Assembly (NCBI GenBank): GCA_963793025.1
Contig: CAWBYL010000005.1
Coordinates: forward strand, 419,821 to 483,820
Length of the DNA: 64,000 bases
Direction: 5' to 3'
From: CAWBYL01 sp963793025
GTDB taxonomy: Bacteria > Actinomycetota > Acidimicrobiia > Acidimicrobiales > Acidimicrobilacustridaceae
Positions 56,677-64,000 of the stretch are shown here, piece by piece. The first letter of the stretch is position 1; each line of letters opens with the position of its first letter. The notes under the pieces were generated by a model. The model was given only the letters and a program-made list of their open reading frames with translations. It had not been told where the DNA came from and ran no database searches. The translations under genes and the position numbers were made by a program.

Positions 56677-57963
56677 TCAGCCGCTCGGGCAGGACTGGGT
56701 CTCGGGGGCGGGCGGGCCCACGGGCTGGTAGGGGTCGGGGGCCGGATCGCCGGCGAAGCGATTGCCGATCCAGGCGAGCATGTCGTCGAGCGACACCGCC
56801 ACCACGCCGGCATGGCTCTGGTCGGGGTAGACCCAGCGCTGTTCGACCTGGCCGATGGCGCACAGCTGACCGAACAGCAGCTGGGTGGAGGCCACGGGGA
56901 TCTGCTCGTCGGCTCCGCCCTGGATGATGAGCAGGGGCACCGGGATCGGGGCGGTGAAGGTGCCGGGGTCGTTCTCCCGCAGAAGCTCGTTCCAGGTGGG
57001 GATGGTGGCGGGATCGGCCTTCTGCACGGCGGAGAAGTCGATGCCCGCCGCTGCGGTCCGCAACCCCGCCGCACAGGTGGTCTCCACCGTGTCGAGGAAG
57101 TCGAGGCCCTCCGGCGTGAGCACCTGATCGAGCGGGGCCCGCTGGTCGCCGTAGGCGGCGTTGAGGCCCACCGCGGCCATGGCGATGTAGTACTTGTACG
57201 GGCTCGACTGCAGGGCGGCGTTGATCAGGAGGAGCTGGGACGGCGGGGCGCCGGCCACCACCCCCACCAGCGTGAGGTCGGGGACCACCTCGGCGGCCAT
57301 GTGGCCGGCGAACATGGCGGCGTGGCCGCCCTGCGAGTGGCCCCACACGAGGAAGCGGTCGCTCGCGTCCACGTCCATGATCCGGGCGGCGAGCACGATG
57401 TCGAGCACACCGCGCCCCTCGCTCTCCCCGGCGATGTACGGATGGATGCCCGGGGTCCCCATCCCCTCGTAGTCCGTGGCGGTGATGAGGTAGCCGGCAT
57501 CGAGCAGGGGGTTGGCCAGCGGGGCGATGGAGGCCACGTCGACCGAGGGCGCACAGATGTCGGCCACGCCGACGGTGCCGTGGGCCCAGGTGACCACGGG
57601 CCAGCCGTCCGCCGGTGCCGGGCCGTCGGGGACGATCACCAGCCCGGTGACGGCGATGTCGTCGCCGGCGATCGATCGCGAGTGGTACATGACCCGCCAC
57701 ACCGTGCCGTCGACACCGTCGACGTCCACCTGCTGCTGGGCGATGACGTCGCCCGGCTCGCCCGGGGGCAGCGGGTCCGGGACACCGTAGAACGCCGGCA
57801 GCCCGGCCGGTACCGGCGTGGTGGCCCCGGTGGTCGGGCCGGCGGTGGTCTGCTGCGTCGGCCCCGCCGCCCCGTTGTCGCTGGACGAACAGGCGGCACC
57901 GGCGACGACCAACAACCCCACGACCGCCGCGGCCCAGGCGCGTCTCGCTCTTGTCTGCTTCAC
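56677..57963 (-). CDS. Secreted lipase-family lipoprotein (alpha/beta hydrolase)
   Basis: 428 residues. Lipoprotein signal with VVAGAAC (Cys25) and a Thr/Gly/Pro spacer. The hydrolase has WAHGTVGVADICAPS (oxyanion region), nucleophile elbow VWGHSQGGHAAMFAG (Ser210), aspartate in IIQGGADEQIPVA and histidine in PDQSHAG: the layout of the secretory LIP-type triacylglycerol lipases. Four or more cysteines suggest disulfides. GTG start behind GGGGGAGG. Divergent from ftsK. Confidence 0.88.
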   Translation of the reverse strand: MKQTRARRAWAAAVVGLLVVAGAACSSSDNGAAGPTQQTTAGPTTGATTPVPAGLPAFYGVPDPLPPGEPGDVIAQQQVDVDGVDGTVWRVMYHSRSIAGDDIAVTGLVIVPDGPAPADGWPVVTWAHGTVGVADICAPSVDVASIAPLANPLLDAGYLITATDYEGMGTPGIHPYIAGESEGRGVLDIVLAARIMDVDASDRFLVWGHSQGGHAAMFAGHMAAEVVPDLTLVGVVAGAPPSQLLLINAALQSSPYKYYIAMAAVGLNAAYGDQRAPLDQVLTPEGLDFLDTVETTCAAGLRTAAAGIDFSAVQKADPATIPTWNELLRENDPGTFTAPIPVPLLIIQGGADEQIPVASTQLLFGQLCAIGQVEQRWVYPDQSHAGVVAVSLDDMLAWIGNRFAGDPAPDPYQPVGPPAPETQSCPSG

Positions 57964-57994
57964 GATCGACCTCCCCCTCGCTGTTGCGAAGGCG

Positions 57995-58000
57995 ATGTTA
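57995..58000 (-). promoter_or_regulatory. Possible -10 box of the lipase gene
   Basis: TAACAT on the minus strand, about 30 nt before the GTG, compatible with a short leader carrying the GGGGGAGG ribosome site. No -35 recognised. Confidence 0.35.
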
Positions 58001-58078
58001 CCGGCGGGTCACCGACGATCCGGGGTCGGGCGCCGAGGGCCGGGGCGGATCATCACCGTGTCGTCGCCGCCCTCCCGG

Positions 58079-58084
58079 TACCAT
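58079..58084 (+). promoter_or_regulatory. Possible -10 box of ftsK
   Basis: TACCAT 46 nt before the chosen GTG of ftsK; no -35 recognised. Confidence 0.35.
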
Positions 58085-58130
58085 CGCTCTCGGCGCGCGG
58101 AGAGGGGCCCCGAACGGAACGCGCACGCCT

Positions 58131-60677
58131 GTGGCCACGAAGCAACGCTCGAACTCCACCTCCCGGACGACCTCGTCGGCGACCCGTGCCAGGGCGCGCA
58201 AGCCCTCCACCGGGACAAGGAAACCGGCGGCCTCCAAGCGGTCAGCCGCGCCCAAGGGTCGATCGTCGGCGGCGGCCAAGCGGCCCGGTCCCAGCCCGGT
58301 GCGCCAGGCCTTCGTCGGACACGGCCACGACGTCTGGGGCGTCGCCCTGGTCGCTCTCGGCCTGCTCACCGCGCTCGGCGTCTACGGCGACCTCGCCGGC
58401 CCGCTCGGCCGGGGCCTGGACGACGCCGCCGGTGCGCTTCTCGGTGGGCTCCGGATCCTGGTCCCGCCGCTGCTGGTCGGTGGCGGCGCCCTGCTCCTGC
58501 GAGGCCCGCGGAACAGCGACGACCCGGCCCGCCACCGCACCGCTCGTCTCGTGGTCGGAACCGCGCTCATCCTCGTGTCGGTCGCCGGCCTGCTCCATCT
58601 CACGCGCGGGCGTCCCGAATGGGGCGCCCCCCTCGCCGACCTGGCCCATGCCGGCGGCTACGTCGGGGTGGCCGCCGGCGCCCCGCTGCAGCGGCTCGTC
58701 GGTGTCTGGGGGGTCGGGCTCGTGCTCGGCGCCCTCGTGGTCATCGGCCTGGTGGTGGCCACCGGGATCTCGGTGCGCACCGCGGCTCGTCGCACCGCCG
58801 ACGGCGTCAAACCCGTCCAGGGTGCGCTGAAGCGGGGCGTCGACTCCCTCTTCGAGATCGGCGAGGACGAAGAGCCGGCGCTGCCGCCCCCGGGCTCGGT
58901 GATCTTCGACGGCGAGCTCGATGACGACTACGAGCCCCGACCCCGCTCGAAGGCTCGGGCCAAGCCAATGCTCGAGGAGCTGATCGACCCCGACGAACCC
59001 TCGATCGACGAGCTCACCTCCGGTGGTCTCAGCGTCTTCGTGGCCGGTGAGGACGACTCCGATGCCGTCATCGACCTCACCGACGGCGAGGAGCCCGAGA
59101 TCGAACTCCACGTCCCGACCGGGGACGAGGGACCCACCGAGATCGAGCAGCTGGCCATGAACGTCGGTCCCGCAGTCAAGCCGGTGTCGTGGAAGCTCCC
59201 TCCGATGAAGCTCCTGGACCGCTCGGAGCACCAGGAGGTCAACCGGGCCATGGTCGAAGAGCGCGGCCGCACCCTCGAGGCCGCGCTGGCCGAGCACGGC
59301 GTGCAGACCCGCCTGGTGGGCATGGTGGTCGGACCGACGGTCACCCGCTACGAGCTCGAGCTCGGTCCCGGCGTGAAGGTCTCCCGGGTCACCAGCCTCC
59401 ACAAGGACATCGCGTACGCCATGGCCGCCGCCGACGTGCGGATCCTGGCCCCCATCCCGGGCAAGCAGGCCATCGGCGTGGAGGTGCCCAACGACAACCG
59501 CCAGCTGGTGGCGGTGGGCGACATCCTCGCCTCGCCGGAGGCCCGAGCGGCCGTCAACCCGCTCGAGGTGGCCATCGGGCGCGACATCAACGGTCGGGCG
59601 GTCATGGCCGACCTGGCCAAGATGCCCCACATCCTGATCGCCGGGGCCACCGGCGCCGGCAAGTCGTCGTGCCTCAACTCGCTGCTCACGTCGATCCTGA
59701 TGCGATCGACCCCCGACCAGGTGCGCCTCATCCTGGTTGACCCCAAGCGGGTCGAGATGGGCCAGTACAACCGCCTCCCGCACCTGCTCACCCAGGTCGT
59801 CACCAACCCCAAGAAGGCAGCCAACGCTCTCGCCTGGGCGGTCAAGGAGATGGAGCGCCGCTACGACCTGCTCAGCGAGGTCGGTTTCCGCGACATCAAC
59901 GGCTACAACGACGCCTTCGATCGGGGAGACCTCTACCAGGACCCCAGCGCCGGCATCGAGTACTCCCGCCTGCCCTACATCCTCGTCGTGGTCGACGAGC
60001 TGGCCGACCTGATGATGGTCGCGGCGCGCGACGTCGAGGAGTCGATCACCCGAATCGCGGCCATGGCCCGGGCCGTGGGCATCCACCTCGTCATCGCCAC
60101 CCAGCGCCCCTCGGTGAACGTCATCACCGGGGTGATCAAGGCCAACGTGCCCGCCCGGTTGGCCTTCGCCGTGGCCAGCCTGGCCGATTCCCGTGTGATC
60201 CTCGACCAAGCCGGGGCGGAGAAGCTCCTGGGCCGCGGCGACATGCTCCTGCTCGGGCCCACGTCGGGTGTGGCCCAGCGGATCCAGGGGGCCTGGGTCA
60301 CCGAGTCCGAGGTCCGTAGCGTGGTGGCCGCCTGGAAGCGTCAGTCGCCCGAGGTGATCTACGACGACGACGCCGTGCAGGGGAGCGAGGAGACGTCGTC
60401 GGCCACCGGCGGCTCAGCCGGGTCGGGGAGCTCGGGCAGCGGCGATGACGACGACGAGGAGTTGATGCGCCAGGCCATGGAGCTGATCGTCCGTTCGCAG
60501 CTGGGTTCGACGTCGATGCTCCAGCGCAAGCTGCGCGTGGGCTTCGCCCGGGCCGGGCGCCTGATGGATCTGCTCGAGCAGCGTGGCGTCGTCGGTCCCT
60601 CGGAGGGCTCCAAGGCCCGGGCCGTGCTGATGACCCCCGAGGAGCTCGACGCCGGCGCTGACCCCGACGAGGGCTGA
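58131..60677 (+). CDS. ftsK: DNA translocase FtsK/SpoIIIE
   Basis: Pumps chromosome ends across the septum and activates Xer recombination. 848 residues: a basic Ser/Thr/Arg-rich N-terminus, about four membrane helices, an acidic linker, then the motor with Walker A GATGAGKS (505-512), LILVDPKRVEMGQYNRLPHLLTQV, LPYILVVVDELADLMM and HLVIATQRPSVNVITG. The C-terminal gamma winged helix (TSMLQRKLRVGFARAGRLMDLLEQRGVVGPSEG) reads KOPS-like sites. GTG 58131 was chosen as the first start giving a basic N-terminus; it has no clear ribosome site. Confidence 0.93.
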   Translation: MATKQRSNSTSRTTSSATRARARKPSTGTRKPAASKRSAAPKGRSSAAAKRPGPSPVRQAFVGHGHDVWGVALVALGLLTALGVYGDLAGPLGRGLDDAAGALLGGLRILVPPLLVGGGALLLRGPRNSDDPARHRTARLVVGTALILVSVAGLLHLTRGRPEWGAPLADLAHAGGYVGVAAGAPLQRLVGVWGVGLVLGALVVIGLVVATGISVRTAARRTADGVKPVQGALKRGVDSLFEIGEDEEPALPPPGSVIFDGELDDDYEPRPRSKARAKPMLEELIDPDEPSIDELTSGGLSVFVAGEDDSDAVIDLTDGEEPEIELHVPTGDEGPTEIEQLAMNVGPAVKPVSWKLPPMKLLDRSEHQEVNRAMVEERGRTLEAALAEHGVQTRLVGMVVGPTVTRYELELGPGVKVSRVTSLHKDIAYAMAAADVRILAPIPGKQAIGVEVPNDNRQLVAVGDILASPEARAAVNPLEVAIGRDINGRAVMADLAKMPHILIAGATGAGKSSCLNSLLTSILMRSTPDQVRLILVDPKRVEMGQYNRLPHLLTQVVTNPKKAANALAWAVKEMERRYDLLSEVGFRDINGYNDAFDRGDLYQDPSAGIEYSRLPYILVVVDELADLMMVAARDVEESITRIAAMARAVGIHLVIATQRPSVNVITGVIKANVPARLAFAVASLADSRVILDQAGAEKLLGRGDMLLLGPTSGVAQRIQGAWVTESEVRSVVAAWKRQSPEVIYDDDAVQGSEETSSATGGSAGSGSSGSGDDDDEELMRQAMELIVRSQLGSTSMLQRKLRVGFARAGRLMDLLEQRGVVGPSEGSKARAVLMTPEELDAGADPDEG

Positions 60678-60688
60678 GCGGCCTCGGC

Positions 60689-61240
60689 GTGCGCTGGACC
60701 GTCCACGGCGAGCGATACCTCTACGAGAGCGACTGGATGTCGCTCGCCCTGGTCGACGTCGAACCTCCCGGCCATCAGCGCTTCGAGCACCACGTGCTCC
60801 GGTTCCCCCGCGCCGCCTCGGGCACGATCGTCTACGACCCGATCCGTCGAGAGGTGCTCCTGTTGTGGCGCCACCGGTTCATCACCGACCGTTGGGGGTG
60901 GGAGGTGCCGGCCGGCGGCCTCGACGAGGGGGAGACCCCGGGGGAAGCTGCCGTCCGGGAGACGGTGGAGGAAGCGGGCTGGCGGCCGGGGACGTTGGAC
61001 CTGCTGGCGAGCTACACGCCGATGCCCGGAGGGGTCGACCAGACCTTCCACCTCTTCCTCACCGACGACGCCGAGCACGTGGGCGATCCCACCGACCCGG
61101 CCGAGGCCGAACGAGTCGAGTGGGTGCCGGTGGCCGAGCTGCGGGCGGCGCTGGTCGACGGCCGCATCGTCGAGGGCATGAGCGTCACCGGCCTGGCTCT
61201 CGCCCTGGCGCTGGGACGCCTGGGCGCGAACGCCGGCTGA
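60689..61240 (+). CDS. NUDIX hydrolase (ADP-ribose pyrophosphatase-like)
   Basis: 183 residues with a perfect Nudix box GGLDEGETPGEAAVRETVEEAGW and upstream beta strands (FEHHVLRFPRAASGTIVYDPIRREVLLLWRHRF). The layout and TPMPGGVDQTFHLFL segment suit the ADP-ribose/NDP-sugar branch. GTG start 11 nt after ftsK, so perhaps co-transcribed. Substrate not determinable. Confidence 0.9.
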   Translation: MRWTVHGERYLYESDWMSLALVDVEPPGHQRFEHHVLRFPRAASGTIVYDPIRREVLLLWRHRFITDRWGWEVPAGGLDEGETPGEAAVRETVEEAGWRPGTLDLLASYTPMPGGVDQTFHLFLTDDAEHVGDPTDPAEAERVEWVPVAELRAALVDGRIVEGMSVTGLALALALGRLGANAG

Positions 61241-61310
61241 CGCCGACTTCGCCGGGGAACCACCAGCTCATCTCCAGGTGACCGCCAGGTTGGGAGCGCA
61301 CACTGGACCG

Positions 61311-62177
61311 ATGGCTGCGACCACATCCCCTCCGTCCACCGCGACTCTGTCCCCGGTGACGCCGTTCACCACGGGGCGCCGGGCGGCGGTGATCACCTTT
61401 CTCGTCGCCCTGGCGGTGGCCCTGTTGCTGCGCCGGGGGGCCATCGTCGGGATTGCCGTGCTCGGGGTCGTCCTCGTGCCCCTGGAGCGGTTGTTCCCCC
61501 TCCGGCGCGAGCAGCCGATCCTGCGGGCCGGCGTGCTCACCGATCTCACCCACTTCCTGGTGAGCGGGATCATGGTCGGGCTGGCCACCATCGTCGCGGT
61601 GGTGGTCGTCGCCATCCCGCTCTACCCGATCCGCCGCCTCGACATCGAGGGGCTGCTGCCCGGGTGGGCGGCGATCGCAGTGGCTGTGGCGGTCGCCCTC
61701 GTCGGTGGGTACTGGGGTCACCGCCTGACCCACCGGGTGCCGTTGTTGTGGCGGTTCCACGCCGTGCACCACAGCACCGACCAGATGGACTGGATCGCTG
61801 CCGCCCGGCTGCACCCCTTCGACGCCGCCTTCACCCAGACCTGTGCGGTGCTCCCCCTGGTGGTGCTCGGGTACCAGGCCGGGGTCTTCGCCGGCGTGGC
61901 CGCCCTCATCGTCGTGCTCGCCATCTTCCAGCACGCCAACGTGCGGCTGCGGTTCCCGGGCGTGCGGTGGATCCTCCCCACGCCCGAGTGGCACCACTGG
62001 CACCACGCCAGCGATGCCGACGCCCACGACACCAACTTCGGGCTGCCGGTCATCGACAAGATCTTCGGCACCGCCTTCCTGCCGCGCGGCCGCCGACCGG
62101 AGGGGTTCGGCGTGCCCGACCCGGTGCCCGCCACCGACTACCTCGGGCAGCTCCGGTACCCCTTCACCGCTGGCTGA
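61311..62177 (+). CDS. Sterol desaturase / fatty acid hydroxylase family membrane protein
   Basis: 288 residues, about four helices and the eight-histidine di-iron pattern: HRLTH, HAVHH and WHHWHHA. Middle segment MDWIAAARLHPFDAAFTQT is typical of bacterial members. It inserts oxygen or a double bond in a lipid; the substrate is unknown. ATG 61311 was chosen because a CACACT box ends 6 nt upstream; an in-frame ATG at 61278 is less likely. Confidence 0.88.
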   Translation: MAATTSPPSTATLSPVTPFTTGRRAAVITFLVALAVALLLRRGAIVGIAVLGVVLVPLERLFPLRREQPILRAGVLTDLTHFLVSGIMVGLATIVAVVVVAIPLYPIRRLDIEGLLPGWAAIAVAVAVALVGGYWGHRLTHRVPLLWRFHAVHHSTDQMDWIAAARLHPFDAAFTQTCAVLPLVVLGYQAGVFAGVAALIVVLAIFQHANVRLRFPGVRWILPTPEWHHWHHASDADAHDTNFGLPVIDKIFGTAFLPRGRRPEGFGVPDPVPATDYLGQLRYPFTAG

Positions 62178-62186
62178 CGGCCCCGG

Positions 62187-62192
62187 TAGCCT
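62187..62192 (+). promoter_or_regulatory. -10 box of the cupin gene (leaderless)
   Basis: TAGCCT ends 8 nt before the GTG at 62201; an earlier GTG at 62195 would be too close. Confidence 0.45.
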
Positions 62193-62200
62193 CCGTGTCG

Positions 62201-62755
62201 GTGCTCTCCATCGACGAGATCGTCAGCCGCTGCCAGCAGGGTCTGGCCGAACACAGCCCCGCTCTGGCCGTGCGCGACGAGCTCGACGAGCTCGTCGCCG
62301 ATCCGAGTGGCGTGGAGCGTGCCGTCGGGCTGGCGGAGCGGGGCGGGATCGCGACCCTCCATCGCGCCGACGACCTCACCGTCCTGCGGGTCACGTGGGT
62401 GCCGGGGATGGCGCTGTACCCCCACGAGCACCGGATGTGGGCAGTGATCGGGATGTACCGCGGCCAGGAGGACAACGCCTTCTACCGACGCTCGCCGCAC
62501 GGTCTGGAGTCGGCCGGCGGCCGGGAGGTGCCGGCCGGCGAGGTCCTCGTGCTCGGGCACGACGCCATCCACGCGGTGGCCAACACGCGACGGGAGCCGG
62601 CGGTGGCCCTGCACGTGTACGGCGGCGACTTCTTCGCCGTCGACCGCTCGGAATGGGACGCCGACACGCTGGAGGAACGGCCCCGCGACATGGAACGCAC
62701 CCAGCGGCTCTTCGACGAAGCCGAAGCCCGCTGGCAGGCCGAGACCGCCGGCTGA
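62201..62755 (+). CDS. Cysteine-dioxygenase-like cupin protein
   Basis: 184 residues forming a single cupin. Metal ligands: His pair in MALYPHEHRMWAVIGMYRG and later His in GHDAIHAVANTRREPAVALHVYGGDFF. The pattern resembles the PF05995 cysteine dioxygenase/thiol dioxygenase family, so oxidation of a thiol substrate is plausible but not proven. GTG start set by the -10 box. Two hairpins follow the stop. Confidence 0.78.
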   Translation: MLSIDEIVSRCQQGLAEHSPALAVRDELDELVADPSGVERAVGLAERGGIATLHRADDLTVLRVTWVPGMALYPHEHRMWAVIGMYRGQEDNAFYRRSPHGLESAGGREVPAGEVLVLGHDAIHAVANTRREPAVALHVYGGDFFAVDRSEWDADTLEERPRDMERTQRLFDEAEARWQAETAG

Positions 62756-62764
62756 CCGACGAAT

Positions 62765-62832
62765 GGGTCAGGCCCCGTGCCGGGCCGACCCGTCGTACCG
62801 ATCGGATCGCCCGAAGACTCCTGCCGAGTCTT
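62765..62832 (+). terminator. Two terminator-like hairpins after the cupin gene
   Basis: First: GGGTC-A-GGCCC / GGGCC-GACCC, 10 bp with one bulged A (62765-62791). Second: AAGACTC-CTGCC-GAGTCTT, followed by GTTG (62814-62832). Both lie before the HNH gene and probably insulate it. Confidence 0.55.
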
Positions 62833-62936
62833 GTTGCGCGGGTGTTCGATGGGGCGTACTGGTGTTCTCCCCCCTTTCGATGCCCGGCCGTTGTGTTGGG
62901 GTGTCCGTGATCGGCTCGTTCGCGTGAGGTTCGGCC

Positions 62937-64000
62937 ATGGCCGACGGGGAGACCGACGACAACCAACCTTCTGGGCGCCCGTGTTCGTCGGGCGGCCTGG
63001 TGGCCGAGGTGTTGGCGGTGTGCGGGGTCCGGTTCGGTCTGGATGCCGATCTGGAGTGGGGCCGGCTGGCGCCGGGTGATCTGGGTGGGGCGGTGGAGGA
63101 CCTGCAACGGGTGATCTCGGCGGTCGAGCATCAGCAGCGTCGTCTGTTGACCTTGGTCGACGAACGAGGCGCCTTTGAGGCGGACGGTTCGCGTGACACC
63201 GCGGATTGGTCGGCCGACAAGCTCGGGGTGTCACGCAAGGCTGCGGCGGATCGGATCGCGTTGGGCCGCAAGCTCGACAAGCTTCCGGCTCTGTCCGACA
63301 AGGCCGCCAAGGGCGAGTTGAGTTCGGAGCAGGCCACACCGGTGGCCGAGATGGCCGACACCAGTTGTGATTCAGCGTGGGCCGACGCCGCGCCAGCCAT
63401 GGGGGTGGCGGCTCTGCAACGGCGCGCCGCGAAGCAGCGCCGACCGGGGGCGGCGGATCATGTGGCGGCGCGGGCGGTGCGGGTGTTCAACGCGTGGACC
63501 GTCGGCCACGAACTGCGGTTCTCCGGGTCGGTGCCCATCGACGACGGGGCGCGGTTGTTGAAGGCGATCGAGCGGGGCATGCCCGACCGGGTCGCCGGCG
63601 AGTCGATGACGATGGGGCAACGCCAAGCCGACGGCCTGGTCGCTCTCGCCTCGGTGAAGGTGGCGCAGGATCAGGACCCGGATCGGGCCACGGTGGTGGT
63701 GATCGCCGAGCTCGCCGCGGTGTGTGACGACGACCCGGCGGCCACCGCCGAGCTCGAGACCGGTGAACCGTTGGCCACCGAAACCGCCCGCCGGCTGCTG
63801 TGCGACTCCAGAATCAGCGTCCTGGTCCAGGATCGCCAAGGCCGCGCCGTCGGGCTCGGGACCACCCAACGCACCGTCACCCCCGCCCTACGCCGGGCGT
63901 TGACCGTGCGCGACGGGCACTGCCGCTTCGGGAACTGCACCGCCCGCCGATTCCTTCACGGCCACCACATCGAGCACTGGCCCGCCCCCACCGTCATGTC
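62937..64000 (+). CDS. DUF222 / HNH endonuclease (13E12-repeat family), 3' end missing
   Basis: Open to the window edge, 354 codons. The DUF222 part (EDLQRVISAVEHQQRRLLTLVDERGAFEADGSRDTADWSADKLGVS) is followed by the HNH region RDGHCRFGNCTARRFLHGHHIEHW, with Cys-x4-Cys and the catalytic His pair. The family is multicopy and mobile-like in Actinomycetota; its biological role is unclear. Codons end in G and T (GTG, TTG, CTG, GAT) more than in the C-biased neighbours, which suggests transfer. ATG 62937 is the first reasonable start. Confidence 0.88.
   Translation, partial: MADGETDDNQPSGRPCSSGGLVAEVLAVCGVRFGLDADLEWGRLAPGDLGGAVEDLQRVISAVEHQQRRLLTLVDERGAFEADGSRDTADWSADKLGVSRKAAADRIALGRKLDKLPALSDKAAKGELSSEQATPVAEMADTSCDSAWADAAPAMGVAALQRRAAKQRRPGAADHVAARAVRVFNAWTVGHELRFSGSVPIDDGARLLKAIERGMPDRVAGESMTMGQRQADGLVALASVKVAQDQDPDRATVVVIAELAAVCDDDPAATAELETGEPLATETARRLLCDSRISVLVQDRQGRAVGLGTTQRTVTPALRRALTVRDGHCRFGNCTARRFLHGHHIEHWPAPTVM

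Noticed and set aside
62777..63079. 100-codon frame before the HNH gene
   Set aside because: Arg/Gly/Val shadow that overlaps the HNH start in another frame, with hairpins at its beginning.
1..64000. tRNA, rRNA, integrase-type prophage or insertion sequence
   Set aside because: I looked for tRNA cloverleaf ends, rRNA core motifs and transposase motifs by eye and found none; the only recombinase is the chromosomal Xer type. A covariance-model scan could still find a small RNA I missed.

Overview
The window is one continuous piece of very high-GC bacterial chromosome. The strong G/C bias at third codon positions, a WhiG-type sigma factor, a polyphosphate glucokinase, a BsaP-like biotin synthase partner and a DUF222/HNH endonuclease point to Actinomycetota. 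Many starts sit 6-9 nt behind a TAnnnT box, which implies widespread leaderless transcription. I infer a member of or near the class Acidimicrobiia; this rests on gene content, not on a marker-gene comparison.

Layout. 1-3.4 kb: partial AmrS radical SAM enzyme (-), polyphosphate glucokinase, histidine phosphatase (-), two tiny minus-strand genes and a cytochrome c lipoprotein. 3.5-8 kb: comM, dprA, a XerC/D recombinase and whiG, followed by a two-domain exported protein in which a degenerate LytM/M23 domain is joined to a lipase-like domain. 10-29 kb: a long plus-strand housekeeping block: rpsB-tsf-pyrH, frr-cdsA, dxr-rseP-ispG (MEP isoprenoid pathway plus site-2 protease), proS, rimP-nusA-infB, ylxP-rbfA-truB and ribF. 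The end of truB is disturbed by an apparent one-base shift in a run of six G, so truB reads in frame into ribF. 29-36 kb: tandem palindromic repeats, a PAPS-type sulfotransferase (-), rpsO, pnp, an M16 protease and dapB.

36-46 kb is more accessory. It holds an ECF sigma/anti-sigma/thioredoxin-lipoprotein/CcdA set with a divergent lipoprotein, a VTT membrane protein, an acyl-CoA ligase and SURF1. A tightly overlapping trio follows: receiver-only response regulator, membrane HEAT-repeat protein and processive glycosyltransferase. 45.6-50.4 kb has two related TetR regulators around a minus-strand sigma factor/membrane Asp-box propeller pair; the second TetR lies behind a perfect 8+8 operator and is followed by a di-iron ferritin-like protein.

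50-61 kb returns to conserved genes (dapA-rnj, bioB-bsaP, ftsK) with a 399-residue fused ORF, an ArsR/SRPBCC pair with a clear operator, and a secreted lipase. 60.7-64 kb has NUDIX, sterol-desaturase-like and cupin genes and ends inside a DUF222/HNH endonuclease gene.

Non-coding highlights: a 48-nt palindromic repeat family (one copy after proS, three in tandem after ribF); a 45-nt perfect palindrome before bioB; structured leaders ahead of rpsB, rimP and pnp; and TAG stop codons of rseP and of the restored truB that double as the -10 box of the next gene. I saw no rRNA, tRNA, CRISPR array or insertion sequence. No gene-free stretch exceeds about 275 bases.
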